Assembly: GCF_022919215.1 (NCBI RefSeq) | Contig: NZ_CP095046.1 | Coordinates: 3,090,501 to 3,154,500, forward strand | From: Hymenobacter cellulosilyticus | Lineage (GTDB): Bacteria > Bacteroidota > Bacteroidia > Cytophagales > Hymenobacteraceae | Direction: 5' to 3' | Length of the DNA stretch: 64,000 nt | In this document: positions 48,378-58,973 of the stretch, piece by piece | How the letters are laid out: every line of letters starts with the position of its first letter | Position numbering within the stretch: position 1 is the first letter of the stretch | The notes under the pieces: model-generated | The model's input: the letters and a program-made list of their open reading frames with translations, nothing else | Databases searched by the model: none | What the model was told of the DNA's origin: nothing | Made by a program: the position numbers and the translations under genes

Positions 48378-51300
48378 ATGCCTGCCCCCGTATTGAAAAC
48401 TCATTACACCCACGCAGCAGTACTGGCCGTAACCTTATCCGCGCTGAGCGCGGAGGCCCTGGCCCAACCAGCCGAAGCTTTGACCCCAACGGGGTAGCCC
48501 AGCTAGCCGGCGCCGCCGAGCAGGTTATAAGCGGCCGCGTAGCCGACAAGAATGGCCAACCCCTGCCGGGAGTAACTGTGCTGGTAAAAGGCACTTCTAC
48601 CGGCACGGCCACGGATAACGAAGGCCGCTTCCAACTGACCCTGGCCGACCCGGCGCAGGCAGTGCTGGTAATATCTTTTATTGGCTACCAGACGCAGGAA
48701 CTGCGAGTAGCCGATCAGACCAGCTTTGAGCTAACGCTCCTGGAGTCGGCTACTGGCCTGGAGGAAGTGGTCGTCATTGGCTACGGTACCGCTAAGCGCG
48801 AAAATATTACGACGGCGGTGGCCTCCCTGCCCAACCCGAGAAAATTGCCAATCGGCCCCTAACCACCGTGCAGGATATGCTGCAGGGTAATCTGGCCGGG
48901 GTAACGGTGGTGCAGAACGGGGGCGACCCATCGGCTTCGGCCCGGGTCATTATCCGCGGGGCCGGCACGCTCAACAGCGAAGCCCCCCTGTACGTGGTCG
49001 ACGGCATGCCTTATTATGGCGGACCGCTCAACCCCAACGACATTGCCAGCATTACGGTGCTCAAGGATGCCGCCTCAGCCGCCATCTACGGGGCTCAGGC
49101 TTCCTCGGGTGTCATCGTGGTGACCACGAAAAGCGGCAAGAATGGGGCTCCCCGCGTAACCATCGACACCTACCATGGCTGGCAAACCGCCTACCGCACG
49201 CCCCAGGCTTTGAACGCAGCCGAGCAGGCCGCCGCTTACAACCAAGCCGCCGACAACGCCGGCGTGGGCCGTCCGGCTGCCCATGACCCGGTGCAAAACC
49301 CCTGGGGCCAGGTAACGCGTACCAACTGGATAAACGAGATATTCCGTACGGGCAGCATATACAACCTGAATGCCACCGTGAGCGGGGCAACGACCGGGGC
49401 CGGTTCCTGACCTCCTTTGGCTACCATGATCGGGAAGGGCTGCTCATCAGTACCAACCTCAAGCGCTACTCTCTGCGCCTGAAGTCGGACTACGGCCTGG
49501 GCGACAAGGTGAGCATTGGGCAGAACGTGTACGTGAACCAGACCAAAGCCCGGGGCACGAACACCAGCAACGCCTACTCCGGCAGCATCCTCAACGCCAT
49601 CTTCATGCCCGCTGCCGCCGCGGCCCGCTACGCCGACGGCTCCTACGGCGGCGTAACCCCGCTGGCGCCCGCGCCCGAGTTCAAGTACGCCGGGGCCTAC
49701 GGCGACGTATATAACCCGGTGGCCTTGCTGGAGCGGCCCACGATCAACAACCCCGTATTCAACCTAAACGGCATCGGGTACGTGGAGTACCGCCCACTCA
49801 CCGACCTGAAGCTGCGCAGCAGCTTCAGCCTGGATGTGCTGCGGGAGTCCAATAAGCGCTTTGACCCGCGCATACCCGAGCCCGGCCGCAGCAACACGAT
49901 GAACTACCTGACCCAGAGCGAGTCGCGGCGCGACAAGTGGATCTGGGACAATCAGGCTAGCTACCAGAAAGCCCTGGGCAAGCACCTTTTCGATTTGACA
50001 GCCGTGTACTCGGCCCAGCGCACCAACTACGAATACTACTGGCTCAAGGGCCAGAACTTCGACCGCGAAGACCGCTGGTATCAGTATATCGGCAACGCCA
50101 AGGAAGTGGTGGAGCGGCCCACCAGCGACGTGTATGAGGAAGCCCTGACCTCTGCCATTGGCCGCCTGACCTACAGCTTCGACGACCGGTACTTTCTGAC
50201 CGGTAGTTTGCGCCGCGACCAGTCCTCGCGCCTGCTGAAATATAATTCCGACTACTTCCCGGCTGTGTCGGGGGCCTGGAAAATCTCCTCCGAGCCCTTC
50301 TTCCGACTACCCGCCGTGCAGACGCTGAAGCTGCGGGCCTCCTGGGGACAAATCGGCAACATCCAGTCGGTGAACTACTACGCCTACAACGTGCCGCTGG
50401 TGACCAGCCAGGCCTACCTGGGCAGCACCCCGGGCTACAGCAACGGCTATTTCGTCAACAAGCAGTCGAACCCCGACCTGCAGTGGGAACGGTCCGAAAC
50501 CTATGATGCCGGTTTGGACGTGGGCCTGCTGGATAACCGCCTGACGCTGACGGCCGACTACTTCCAGAAGTTTACCCGCGGGCTGATTCTGCCTATCGCG
50601 CCGAATCCGAGCAGCGGGGTAGCCGAAGGTCCCACGGCCAACGTGGGCACCGTACTCAACAAGGGCTTCGAGCTGAGCGTGGGCTACGCCGGCCAGGCCG
50701 GCCCCGTAGCGTTCCAGGTGAATGGCAACGTGGCCACGCTGAAAAACCGCGTGGAAGACCTCAACGGCTACGGCAGCGACTTTATCCAGCACACCGACAA
50801 CGTGCGCACCCAGATGTACCCCTTCCGCTCGGCCGTCGGCCAGCCCTTGTACGCCTACTACCTCGTGCCAACCGACGGCCTGTTTCGCTCCGAGCAGGAG
50901 GTTAGCGCCTACACCAACGGCGAGGGCAAGCTGATTCAGCCCAGCGCCAAACCCGGCGACCTGAAGTTCCGGGACTCCAACAATGACGGCCGCATCGACG
51001 ACAAGGACCGTGTTTTCATGGGCAACGCTATGCCTAAGCAAACCTACGGGCTTACCCTCGGCGGGCAGTGGAAAGGCTTTGACCTGAGTGTATTCTGGCA
51101 AGGGGTGAGCGGGGTCAAGCTCTTTAACGGCTACAAGTTCGCTACTTACAACGCCGGCCTGCAGGGCTACAACCTCGACCGCCACGTGCTCGACGCCTGG
51201 ACGCCCCAGAACCCCGACGCCAGCATCCCGCGCCTTTCGCTCAACGACGCCAACAAGAACTTCAGCCTGCCCTCCGACTGGTACCTGGAGAACGGCTCCT

Positions 51301-51520
51301 ACCTGCGCCTGAAAAATTTGACCGTGGGCTACACCCTGCCCGCAGCCTGGAGCAGCCGCGTGCGGACCGGCGCCAGCCTGCGCCTCTACGGCACGGTGGA
51401 GAACCTGGTCACCTTCACCAAGTACTCGGGCATGGACCCCGAAATCGGGGCGTAGGCCTGGATTTGGGTACCTACCCGGTGGCCCGCACCTTCACGGTCG
51501 GCCTGAACCTGGGCATTTAA
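48378..51520 (+). CDS. SusC/RagA-family TonB-linked outer-membrane transporter, four -1 frameshifts
   Basis: About 1048 residues. ATG 48378 opens a signal peptide (VLKTHYTHAAVLAVTLSALS), then a carboxypeptidase-like domain (VISGRVADKNGQPLPGVTVL), the SusC hallmark ATGLEEVVVIGYGTAKRE, a plug (MLQGNLAGVTVVQNGGDPSA, LYVVDGMPYY, SITVLKDAASAAIYGAQASS) and the barrel, ending TFTVGLNLGI. Frames break at G/C runs 48491-48494, 48835-48837, 49384-49387 and 51447-51450; one base at each restores the whole. Imports a ligand delivered by the SusD protein encoded 24 bases downstream. Head of a six-gene plus-strand series with phosphoesterases. Confidence 0.93.
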
Positions 51521-51544
51521 GTAACTGACGGACCCTCTTTTCTT

Positions 51545-53101
51545 ATGAAATACCCCGCGCTTCTTTTCACGGCCCTGCTTTTGGGCGCTGCCACCAGCTG
51601 CCAGGACGACTTCACCGACCTCACGCCCCAGGGCACCATCACCTACGCCAACTTCTGGAAAACCGACGCCGATGCCCTGGCCGCTGCCAATGCCCTGTAC
51701 GGCTACATGAACAACGACGACATGTTCGGGCGGGGCTTCTTCTGGCTGATCAACGCCTCCGACGACATGGTGACGGGGCGGGTACGGGCCACGGCGGCCA
51801 ACGTGCGCAACTTCACGGCCACCGGCGACGAGGGCGACACCAACAAGATGTACGGCTACTCGTACCGGGTTATCCGCCGGGCCAACGAGGTGCTGAAGAA
51901 CGTGCCGGCCATGAGCATCGACGAGAAGCTCAAAAACCGGGTGCTGGGCGAGGCCTACTTTATGCGGGCCTTCTCCTACTTCCACATTGCCACCCGCTAC
52001 GGCGACCAGCGCGCCGGTGTGCCCCTGGTAACCGTGGAAAACATGGACCAAAACACGTTTCCCCGCCCCGCAAGCGTAGTGGCCAACTACGAGCTCATGG
52101 AGCAGGACCTGAAAAAGGCCGCCGAGCTGCTTCCCCTGGTTACGGCCTACTCGGGCGCCGACCTGGGGCATGCCCACAAGGATGCGGCCCTAGCATATTT
52201 GGCTAAAACCTACGTGTTCTGGGCCCAGTACGACAAAAGCAAGTGGGTTCTGGCCGAGCAGGCCGCCGAGGCCGTGACGCAATCCGGTTCGGGGCGGGCC
52301 CTGCTCAACACCGGCAAGCCCAAGGAGGACTTCCACTCGGTGTTTACGATTCAAAACAACTGGTCGAAGGAGTACATCTGGTCGGTGGTGTCGGGCAAGC
52401 AGGACGGGAGCATTCTGCCCGGCGTGCTGCTGGAAAACAAGGGCTGGGGCAAGTACAACGGCTGGGGCTACTTCCAGCCTACGCTGGACCTGTACGAGTC
52501 GTTCGAAGCTGGTGACCCGCGCCGGGAAGCCACCATCCTTTCCTTCGGCGACGAGTTCACCTACCTGGGGCAGAAGCAGAAATACTCCTCCACCAACTCG
52601 CTGACCGGCTTTCAGTTCAGCAAGTACATGGAGCCCTACACCTACCCGGCCACCGAGCACCTGAACGCCAACGGCGACAAGCCCACCACCGACCTGAATG
52701 TGCCGCTGATGCGCTACGCCGAGGTGCTGCTGCTGCAGGCGGAGGCTCAGATCATGCAGGGCAAGAGCGGCGACCAGGCCCTGAACGCCGTGCGCCGCCG
52801 GGCCGGTTTGCCGCTGCTGACGGGCGCTACCCTGGCCGACCTGAAGCGGGAGCGGCGCTCGGAGCTGGCCGGCGAGTTTGCCGACCGCCACGCCGACCTC
52901 GTGCGCTGGGGCGATGCCCAGGCCGCCTACGCCAAACCCCAGCGCGGGCGCGAGTATGCCGACAAGGCCAACCCGGCCTCGACTTACAAGGTGGTAGAAG
53001 TATGGCCGGCCCGCACCTTCAACCCCGCCGTGCACCACGTGTGGCCCATCCCGCCCATCGACCTGAACAATTCGAAAATCGCCCAAAACCAGGGCTGGTA
53101 A
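51545..53101 (+). CDS. SusD/RagB-family nutrient-binding lipoprotein
   Basis: A 518-residue surface lipoprotein with lipobox around Cys19 (LLLGAATSCQDD). SusD features: NFWKTDADALAAANALYGYM, the TPR-like helices EAYFMRAFSYFHIATRYGD, and C-terminal MRYAEVLLLQAEAQIMQG, LNAVRRRAGLP, KRERRSELAGEFADRHADLV and VWPIPPIDLNNSKIAQNQGW. Works as the lid of the SusC transporter upstream. Unlike most neighbours its frame is intact. Confidence 0.95.
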   Translation: MKYPALLFTALLLGAATSCQDDFTDLTPQGTITYANFWKTDADALAAANALYGYMNNDDMFGRGFFWLINASDDMVTGRVRATAANVRNFTATGDEGDTNKMYGYSYRVIRRANEVLKNVPAMSIDEKLKNRVLGEAYFMRAFSYFHIATRYGDQRAGVPLVTVENMDQNTFPRPASVVANYELMEQDLKKAAELLPLVTAYSGADLGHAHKDAALAYLAKTYVFWAQYDKSKWVLAEQAAEAVTQSGSGRALLNTGKPKEDFHSVFTIQNNWSKEYIWSVVSGKQDGSILPGVLLENKGWGKYNGWGYFQPTLDLYESFEAGDPRREATILSFGDEFTYLGQKQKYSSTNSLTGFQFSKYMEPYTYPATEHLNANGDKPTTDLNVPLMRYAEVLLLQAEAQIMQGKSGDQALNAVRRRAGLPLLTGATLADLKRERRSELAGEFADRHADLVRWGDAQAAYAKPQRGREYADKANPASTYKVVEVWPARTFNPAVHHVWPIPPIDLNNSKIAQNQGW

Positions 53102-53167
53102 TTTCCCGCGCCCGCCTTTTCCCGTACGACTCGTTGGTCGGAGGGAAGGGGGGCCTTACTGTTTTTC

Positions 53168-53976
53168 ATGCGCAATTCGCTTCGCTACGCGGCCGTAGTT
53201 CTGCTGCTGGCTACTACTGCCCAGGCCCAAACGCCCCGCTTCCAACCGGCTCCCCCCTGGAACAAGGACACTCCCACAACGACTACTGGCGCCCTCATCC
53301 GCTGGTGGATGCCCTGCAACTGGGCTTTAAAAGCGTGGAGGCCGACATTTTTCTGATTGATTCAACCCTGCAAGTGGGACACGAGCGAACCGCCCTAAAC
53401 CCGACCCGTACCCTGCAAAGCCTCTACCTGGACCCGCTGCAACAGCAGTTGCGCAATGGCGGCCAACTCTACACCCGGCCCGCGGAGCTGTGGCTGTTCG
53501 TGGATTTCAAAACGGCCGGCCCGGCTACCTACGCCCAGCTGCGGCGCGTGCTCAGCCGGTACCGCGACTTGCTCGTCACGCCCCGGCAGGCCCGGCCTGG
53601 CGGGGTGCGCGTTATCCTGACCGGCAGTTACACCCGGCCCGAGGTGCTGGCTGATGCCGACCGGCTGGTATTTCTGGATGGGCTGCTCTCCGACTTGCAG
53701 CCGCAATTGGCCACCACCATTCCTGCTGTCAATGGGGACTGGCGGCAGAGTTTTCGCTGGGATGGAACCGGCAAGATGCCGGCCGCGGAGTCGGCCCGCC
53801 TACAGAAGCTGAGCGCGCAGGCGGTCAAGTATGGGCAGAAAGTGCGGTTCTGGAACCTGCCAGCCGCCACCGCGGCCCAGCGGCGGGCCGTCTGGCAGGA
53901 ACTGTTGCTGTATCCAGGGCTGCTGGTCGGGGCCGATGAGCTGGGCGAGCTGAAGCAAGTAATTGATGGGAAATAG
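53168..53976 (+). CDS. exported GDPD/PI-PLC-like phosphodiesterase, one -1 frameshift
   Basis: Signal peptide MRNSLRYAAVVLLLATTAQA, then a TIM-barrel phosphodiesterase of the glycerophosphodiester/PI-PLC group: PLEQGHSHNDYWRPHPLVDA (catalytic-type His), KSVEADIFLIDSTLQVGHE (acidic metal ligands and second His), LWLFVDFKTAGPATY and VRFWNLPAATAAQRRAVWQE near the end. One C is missing in the run 53252-53257; with it the protein has 269 residues. Acts in the periplasm or on the surface on phosphodiester head groups. Its last 11 bases overlap the metallophosphoesterase gene. Confidence 0.85.
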
Positions 53977-55500
53977 CTTCGTGCGCTACGCCTGGCCATG
54001 GCTGTTTGGGCTGCTGGCTGCTCAGGCTCCCGCGCAAAGCCAGCATTTCACGCCGCGCACCGTGGCTGGCACCGTCTTCGTCGACCAGAATGGCAACGGC
54101 CGGCGCGAGGCCGCCGAAGCCGGGGTAGCCGGCGTGCTGGTGTCCAATGGCGTTGAGATAGTGCCGACTGACACCCAGGGCAGATACCGCCTGAGCACCC
54201 GGCCCGGCCGGCTGGTTTTTGTAGTGAAGCCCCGCGGCTATGCCCCCGTCCGGCCCGAAGGCTGGTATTATCAGCCGACTACGGCTAGCCGCCAAACGGC
54301 GGATTTTGCACTCCGCCTGGCTGTGGAGAAAAACGCCCACCAGGTGGTGCTGCTCGGCGACATTCAGGCCGGCAGCCAGGACGACCTCTACCACTTCAAC
54401 CATCTGGTAACCGAGGAGCTCTACGACGACCCTTACGCCTTTGCCCTCACCCTGGGCGACATCACCTTTGATGAGCTGGGCGTATACCCCAAAACCAAGG
54501 CCAGCCTGGCAGCCCTGGGCAAGCCGGTGTACGCCGTGTTCGGCAACCACGACCAGAACTACGAAGTCCGGGAGGCTGCCTACGCCGACTCTACTTACCA
54601 GCGCTACTTCGGCCCTTCATATTATGCCCTGCAATACGGGCGCACCCACTTCATCGTGCTCAATGATGTGGCCTGCCTGGGGCAGAAGAAGTACGAAGGC
54701 CGGGTATCGAGCGAGCAGCTAACCTTCCTGACCAACTACCTGCAACACTCCGACCCCAGCAGCTGCACGTGCTGGCCATGCACATTCCCCTGGCCGAAGT
54801 AGTAAATAAAGCCGACCTGCTGGGCGTGCTGGCCCAGCACCCGAACGTGGCCTTTATTTCGGCCCACGAGCACCGCAACCGGCGGGAGTTCCACGCCCAG
54901 GCGCATGGGGCAACCTGGCAGGAAGTGGTGGTCGGCGCTACCTGCGGGAGTTGGTGGCAGGGGGAGCACGACATCTTCGGCATCCCCTCGGCCCTGATGA
55001 ACTGCGGCGCGCCCAAGGGCTACTGGAAGCTGCAGGTGGGCGAGCAGGGTGACTATCTGCTGGCCTACAAGGCCTCCCAGTACCCGGCCACCTTCCAGCT
55101 GAGCGTCTGGACCCCGGAAGACTCGGAGTGGGACCCGGCCCAGAATTTGCCCGCCGACTCGACCCGAAATGTGGCCCTGATCAACGTGTTTGCCGGCTCG
55201 AGCAAAACCCGCGTCGAGTTTCGCCTCAGCGACGGGGCCTGGCAGCCCGCTTACCCCGTAGCGGTTCCTGACCCGTACGTAGCCCGAATTTACCAGCTCC
55301 AGCAGCGCCGGATTTACCCCACGGCCAAAGCCTCCGCCTTGGCGGGGCAGGCCGAACCCAGTCCCCACCTGTGGCGCGCCCGCCTGCCCGACAGCCTACC
55401 GGTGGGCACCCACAAAATTGAAGTGCGCGCCACCGACCCCTATGGCCTCCAGGCCCGGGCCTACCGCGTGCTAACCGTCAACCCTCCTTCCCGGCCCTAA
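53966..55500 (+). CDS. exported three-domain metallophosphoesterase, one -1 frameshift
   Basis: About 511 residues after adding one C at 54754-54757. Signal peptide (about 1-22), an N-terminal beta domain (VAGTVFVDQNGNGRREAAEA, GVAGVLVSNGVEIVPTDTQG), a calcineurin-like catalytic domain with metal motifs VVLLGDIQAG, TLGDITFDELG, VFGNHDQNYEV, HVLAMHIPLAE and FISAHEHRNR, and a C-terminal beta domain (AFAGSS-like VFAGSSKTRVEFRLSDGAWQ). This is the MetallophosN/Metallophos/MetallophosC architecture. A paralogue lies at 58974 on the other strand. Overlaps the GDPD-like gene and ends two bases before the alkaline phosphatase gene. Confidence 0.88.
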
Positions 55501-55502
55501 GT

Positions 55503-56727
55503 ATGCTCTCCTCCTGTTCGTTTGCCTGGTTGCTGCTCGGAGGCTTAAGCCTGGTATCCTGCGCCCGTCCCCACCAGGCCACTGCCCCCTCGCGCAGCGT
55601 TGTAATCGAGGCCCTCAAGCAGCAGCCCGATGCCGCGGCCGCGCCGGAAATTCCCCTCGAAAAGCGCGAGTACGGGCCGGGCAAGACGTACGAGGTGCCG
55701 GTGCTTGCACCATACGCCGGGCCGCGCAAGCCCCTGAAAAACATTATTCTGCTGATTGGGGACGGAATGGGGCCGGCCCAGGTCACGGGTGGGCTGATAG
55801 CCAACCGGGGCAGCTGTATCTGCAGCAGGCCCAGGTCACGGGCCTTTCCATCACGGCCAACCAGTACGGCAAGATTACCGACTCGGCGGCCAGCGCCACG
55901 GCCATGGCCACCGGGCACAAAACCTACAACGGCGCCATCGGCATGGACTCCCTGGGGCATTCGTTTCGCTCCATTATGTGGGACGCGCGCGCCCAGGGCA
56001 AATCCACGGGCCTGGTGGTAGCCTGTGAGCTGCCCGATGCCACACCCGCCTGCTTTGCCGTGAACCACCCCAACCGCCAGGACCTGGAGGTTATTGCTCG
56101 CAAGTTTCTGGATGCACCTATTGACTTCATGTACGGGGGTGGGCTGAAGTTCTTTACCCAGCGTAAGGATCAGGTAGATTTGCTAGCCCAGTGGCGGGCC
56201 AAAGGCTACCAGGTAGCCACTACCCCCCAGCAGGCCCGCGCCCTGACCAGCCCCGGGCCGTGGCCCTGCTGGCCGACAATGGCCCGGCCCGGATGCCCGC
56301 CCGAACGGCAGCCTACATGGAGCTGGGTTTCGACAAAGCCCTGGAGCTGCTGGGTAAAAACGAGAAGGGCTTTTTTCTGATGGTAGAAGGCTCGCAGATT
56401 GACGATGCCGGCCACTTCAACGATACTTCCTACAATGTGCAGGAGGTCCTGGATTTCGATCAGCAGGTGGGCAAGGCCTTCCGCTTTGCGGCCCAGAACG
56501 GGGAGACTCTGGTAATCGTCACGGCCGACCACGAAACCGGCGGCTACAGTGTGACGGGAGGAAGCAGCCAGACCGGCAAGCTCACGGGCCGCTTCACCAC
56601 GACGCACCACTCGGCCGTGGTGGTGCCCGTGTTTGCCTATGGCAATGGCAGCGAGCTGTTCACCGGCCTGTATGAGAATACGGAAATCTACCACCGCATC
56701 AAGCGGGCTATGACCAAAGCTAATTAA
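55503..56727 (+). CDS. alkaline phosphatase (PhoA superfamily) lipoprotein, two -1 frameshifts
   Basis: Lipoprotein signal LLLGGLSLVSCARPH (Cys20), then NIILLIGDGMGPAQVTGGLI (metal Asp), the nucleophile region ITDSAASATAMATGHKTYNG, LVVACELPDATPA, LMVEGSQIDDAGHFND, VIVTADHETGGYSVTG and TTHHSAVVVPVFAYG, the complete metal-ligand set of alkaline phosphatases. Frames break at 55807-55810 (G) and 56251-56254 (C); one base at each gives 408 residues. Releases phosphate from monoesters on the cell surface or in the periplasm, the expected last step after the phosphodiesterases beside it. Confidence 0.9.
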
Positions 56728-56853
56728 AAGTCAATAAATTGATTAACAGTAAATTATGTAATAAATAATTAACCATTGCTTAACTGCTGGCAGGCCAAAA
56801 AGGAAGAGTTTTGGGCTCATCTCTCACAACCCAAACCCTCTTTCTAACCGCGT

Positions 56854-57807
56854 ATGAAATCAACGGTTAATCTTTTCGCTCTGGCGGCCAGCTTACTATT
56901 CACTTCCTGCGACCAGCAAGAAACGGTAAGCCCCGCCGGTGCTGCCGCAACTCAGTCGCAGGATGCCGTGGCCGCCTACACGCTAGCTAACTGGATGGGC
57001 TCGGTGGATGCTTCCCTGTCGCTGGCTCAACTCAGCATTCCCGGCACCCACGACTCCGGCGCCCGCTTCGAGTCCATTGCCGGTACGGCCAAGTGCCAGA
57101 CACTGACCATCGGCGAGCAACTCAATGCCGGGGTGCGCTTCCTGGACGTGCGCTGCCGCCACATTGATAACTCCTTTACCATTCACCACGGGGCCGTGTA
57201 CCAGAACCTGAACTTCGCGGACGTGCGGGCGGCCTGTCTGGAGTTTTTGCGCACGAATCCGACGGAGTGCATCATCATGTCCATCAAGGAAGAGCACACG
57301 CCCAGCAACAACTCCCGCACCTTTGAGCAGACACTCAATGCCTTCCTGCAGGAAAACCCCGATACGTGGTACGTGGGCGAATCGGTGCCGACGCTAGGGC
57401 AGGTGCGTGGCAAGATCGTGCTGCTGCGCCGCTACGCCGCCACAACTCCCAAGGGCATCGACGCCACCAACTGGGCCGATAACACTTCGTTTGACATCAC
57501 TACGCCCGCCGCTCAGCTCAAAGTGCAGGACCAGTATAAAGTGTCGGATAACAACGCAAAGTGGACGGCCATGAGCACGCTGCTCACCGAAACCAAGGCC
57601 AGCACGACCAACCGCCTGTACCTCAACTACGCCAGCGGCTACAAGCCCGGCTTGTTTGGTATTCCCAGCATCACGACGGTTTCCAACAATATCAATCCGC
57701 GCCTGACGACCTTCTTCACGGCCCAAGGCAAAGGCCGCTTCGGCATCATCCCGATGGATTTTGCCGAGTCGTCCCGCAACAGCCTGATTGTGAAAACAAA
57801 CTTCTGA
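56854..57807 (+). CDS. PI-PLC X-domain phospholipase C lipoprotein
   Basis: A 317-residue lipoprotein (LLFTSCDQQ, Cys19). The bacterial PI-PLC active site is clear: His66 and Asp67 in SIPGTHDSGARFESIA, Arg100 in VRFLDVRCRHID, His111/112 in FTIHHGAVYQNLNFADV, with KIVLLRRYAA and GIIPMDFAES as later barrel strands. Cleaves phosphatidylinositol or glycosyl-PI head groups by forming the cyclic phosphate. A 126-base AT-rich gap precedes it, so it may have its own promoter. Last gene of the plus-strand series; ends facing the minus-strand GDPD. Confidence 0.93.
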   Translation: MKSTVNLFALAASLLFTSCDQQETVSPAGAAATQSQDAVAAYTLANWMGSVDASLSLAQLSIPGTHDSGARFESIAGTAKCQTLTIGEQLNAGVRFLDVRCRHIDNSFTIHHGAVYQNLNFADVRAACLEFLRTNPTECIIMSIKEEHTPSNNSRTFEQTLNAFLQENPDTWYVGESVPTLGQVRGKIVLLRRYAATTPKGIDATNWADNTSFDITTPAAQLKVQDQYKVSDNNAKWTAMSTLLTETKASTTNRLYLNYASGYKPGLFGIPSITTVSNNINPRLTTFFTAQGKGRFGIIPMDFAESSRNSLIVKTNF

Positions 57808-57834
57808 TTCGTGGTCTAGCAGAAGTCAGTGTTA

Positions 57835-57892
57835 ACGCGTACCCGGAGAGTAAGAGGCGAGGGGATTCGCTTCCTGCTCTCCGGGTACGCGT
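57835..57892. terminator. long perfect hairpin between convergent operons
   Basis: Arms ACGCGTACCCGGAGAG (57835-57850) and CTCTCCGGGTACGCGT (57877-57892) are perfect complements of 16 bases around a 26-base loop that itself has a small GCGA/TCGC pair. There is no long T-run, so it may act as a bidirectional terminator or as an RNA end-protecting element. Confidence 0.55.
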
Positions 57893-57977
57893 ATTTGGGC
57901 TGAGTGCAGAGCGTGTAAAACCCGCTCTTGTGAGCGAACAGGAATATTCGGTAATAAAATGCGCCCCGCAGACCAGC

Positions 57978-58859
57978 TTAAAAGCCAGTAAACAAATCCG
58001 GATAGTCCGTAATAATACCATCTACCTGCAGCCGAATCAGCTGCTCGATGGCTGTAGCTGAGTTAACCGTCCAGGGAATAACTTGTACGTGTTGCTGGTG
58101 GCAGGCAGCTACCAGCTCGGCCGTCACCAACGCGTAAGCGGGGCTGTAAATGGTCGGGCGGAAGCTCAGGCGCTGCAAGTTCTTTTCCCAGCCTAGTTTG
58201 TTGTCCACTAACATGGCCGTCGCTATAGACGGGTAGCGACGGTGCACTAGCTCGAGCGTGCGCGGGTCGAAGGACTGAATGATAACCCGCTGCTGAATGC
58301 CTTTCTGCACCAGGATGGACAGAAGCAGCTGCACGAACTCAGCCGGCGCGGGGTGTAGCACGTCGTCGCCCGCCGGCGTCGATTTGGTTTCGATATTATA
58401 GCGGGGCAGGGGCAAGTGCCTGCTCCGCGCGTAGGCTTCCACCGAATCAATGACTTCAGCCAGCAAGGGCTTATACGTGCGCAGCTTTTGCTGCCGGGGA
58501 AACTTTGGATTACCCAAGCTACCGACGTCGTAGCGCCGGATTTCGGCGTAGGGCAGCCCATACAGACGGTGCTGCTGCTCCTCGTCTTTCCGCAAGGGCT
58601 GCCCCTGGGGAGTCAGCACAAAGGCGGCATTCATATATGGGTCGTGCGAGAGCAGCACCTGCTTGTCCTGACTTACCAGCACGTCCATTTCCAGCGTCGT
58701 TACCCCCAGATCCAAGGCCTTGCGCATGGCCGGAATGGTGTTTTCGGGCATCAGCCCCCGGCAGCCCCGGTGCCCCTGCCGGTCAAAGGACGGGGTTTGA
58801 GCCAGGGCCGGAAGCGTAGTAAGTAGCCCCAGCAGGAAAAGCACACACCTCAGCGTCAT
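57978..58859 (-). CDS. exported glycerophosphodiester phosphodiesterase
   Basis: A 293-residue GDPD starting at ATG 58857-58859 (MTLRCVLFLLGLLTTLPALA signal peptide). Catalytic residues are all present: His30-Arg31 in DRQGHRGCRG, Glu39-Asn40 in MPENTIPAMR, Glu57/Asp59 in TLEMDVLVSQD and His72 in VLLSHDPYMN; YNIETKSTP and TDYPDLF follow. Splits glycerophosphodiesters to glycerol-3-phosphate and an alcohol in the periplasm. Downstream end of the minus-strand SusCD unit. An earlier ATG (58907) is possible but would spoil the signal peptide. Confidence 0.93.
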   Translation of the reverse strand: MTLRCVLFLLGLLTTLPALAQTPSFDRQGHRGCRGLMPENTIPAMRKALDLGVTTLEMDVLVSQDKQVLLSHDPYMNAAFVLTPQGQPLRKDEEQQHRLYGLPYAEIRRYDVGSLGNPKFPRQQKLRTYKPLLAEVIDSVEAYARSRHLPLPRYNIETKSTPAGDDVLHPAPAEFVQLLLSILVQKGIQQRVIIQSFDPRTLELVHRRYPSIATAMLVDNKLGWEKNLQRLSFRPTIYSPAYALVTAELVAACHQQHVQVIPWTVNSATAIEQLIRLQVDGIITDYPDLFTGF

Positions 58860-58973
58860 CGGAATAAGTAAGTAGCAGAACTCCGTAGCCCAAGGCAGCA
58901 ACCTCAAGCTACGGAGTAAATAAACAAGCTTTGCCCCGGCTATCCGCAGACGAACCAGAGGCTACTAAGGACC

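Noticed and set aside
48378..51520. Programmed ribosomal frameshifting in SusC or other split genes
   Set aside because: No slippery heptamer with a consistent downstream structure is seen, and the same kind of break occurs in unrelated housekeeping genes.
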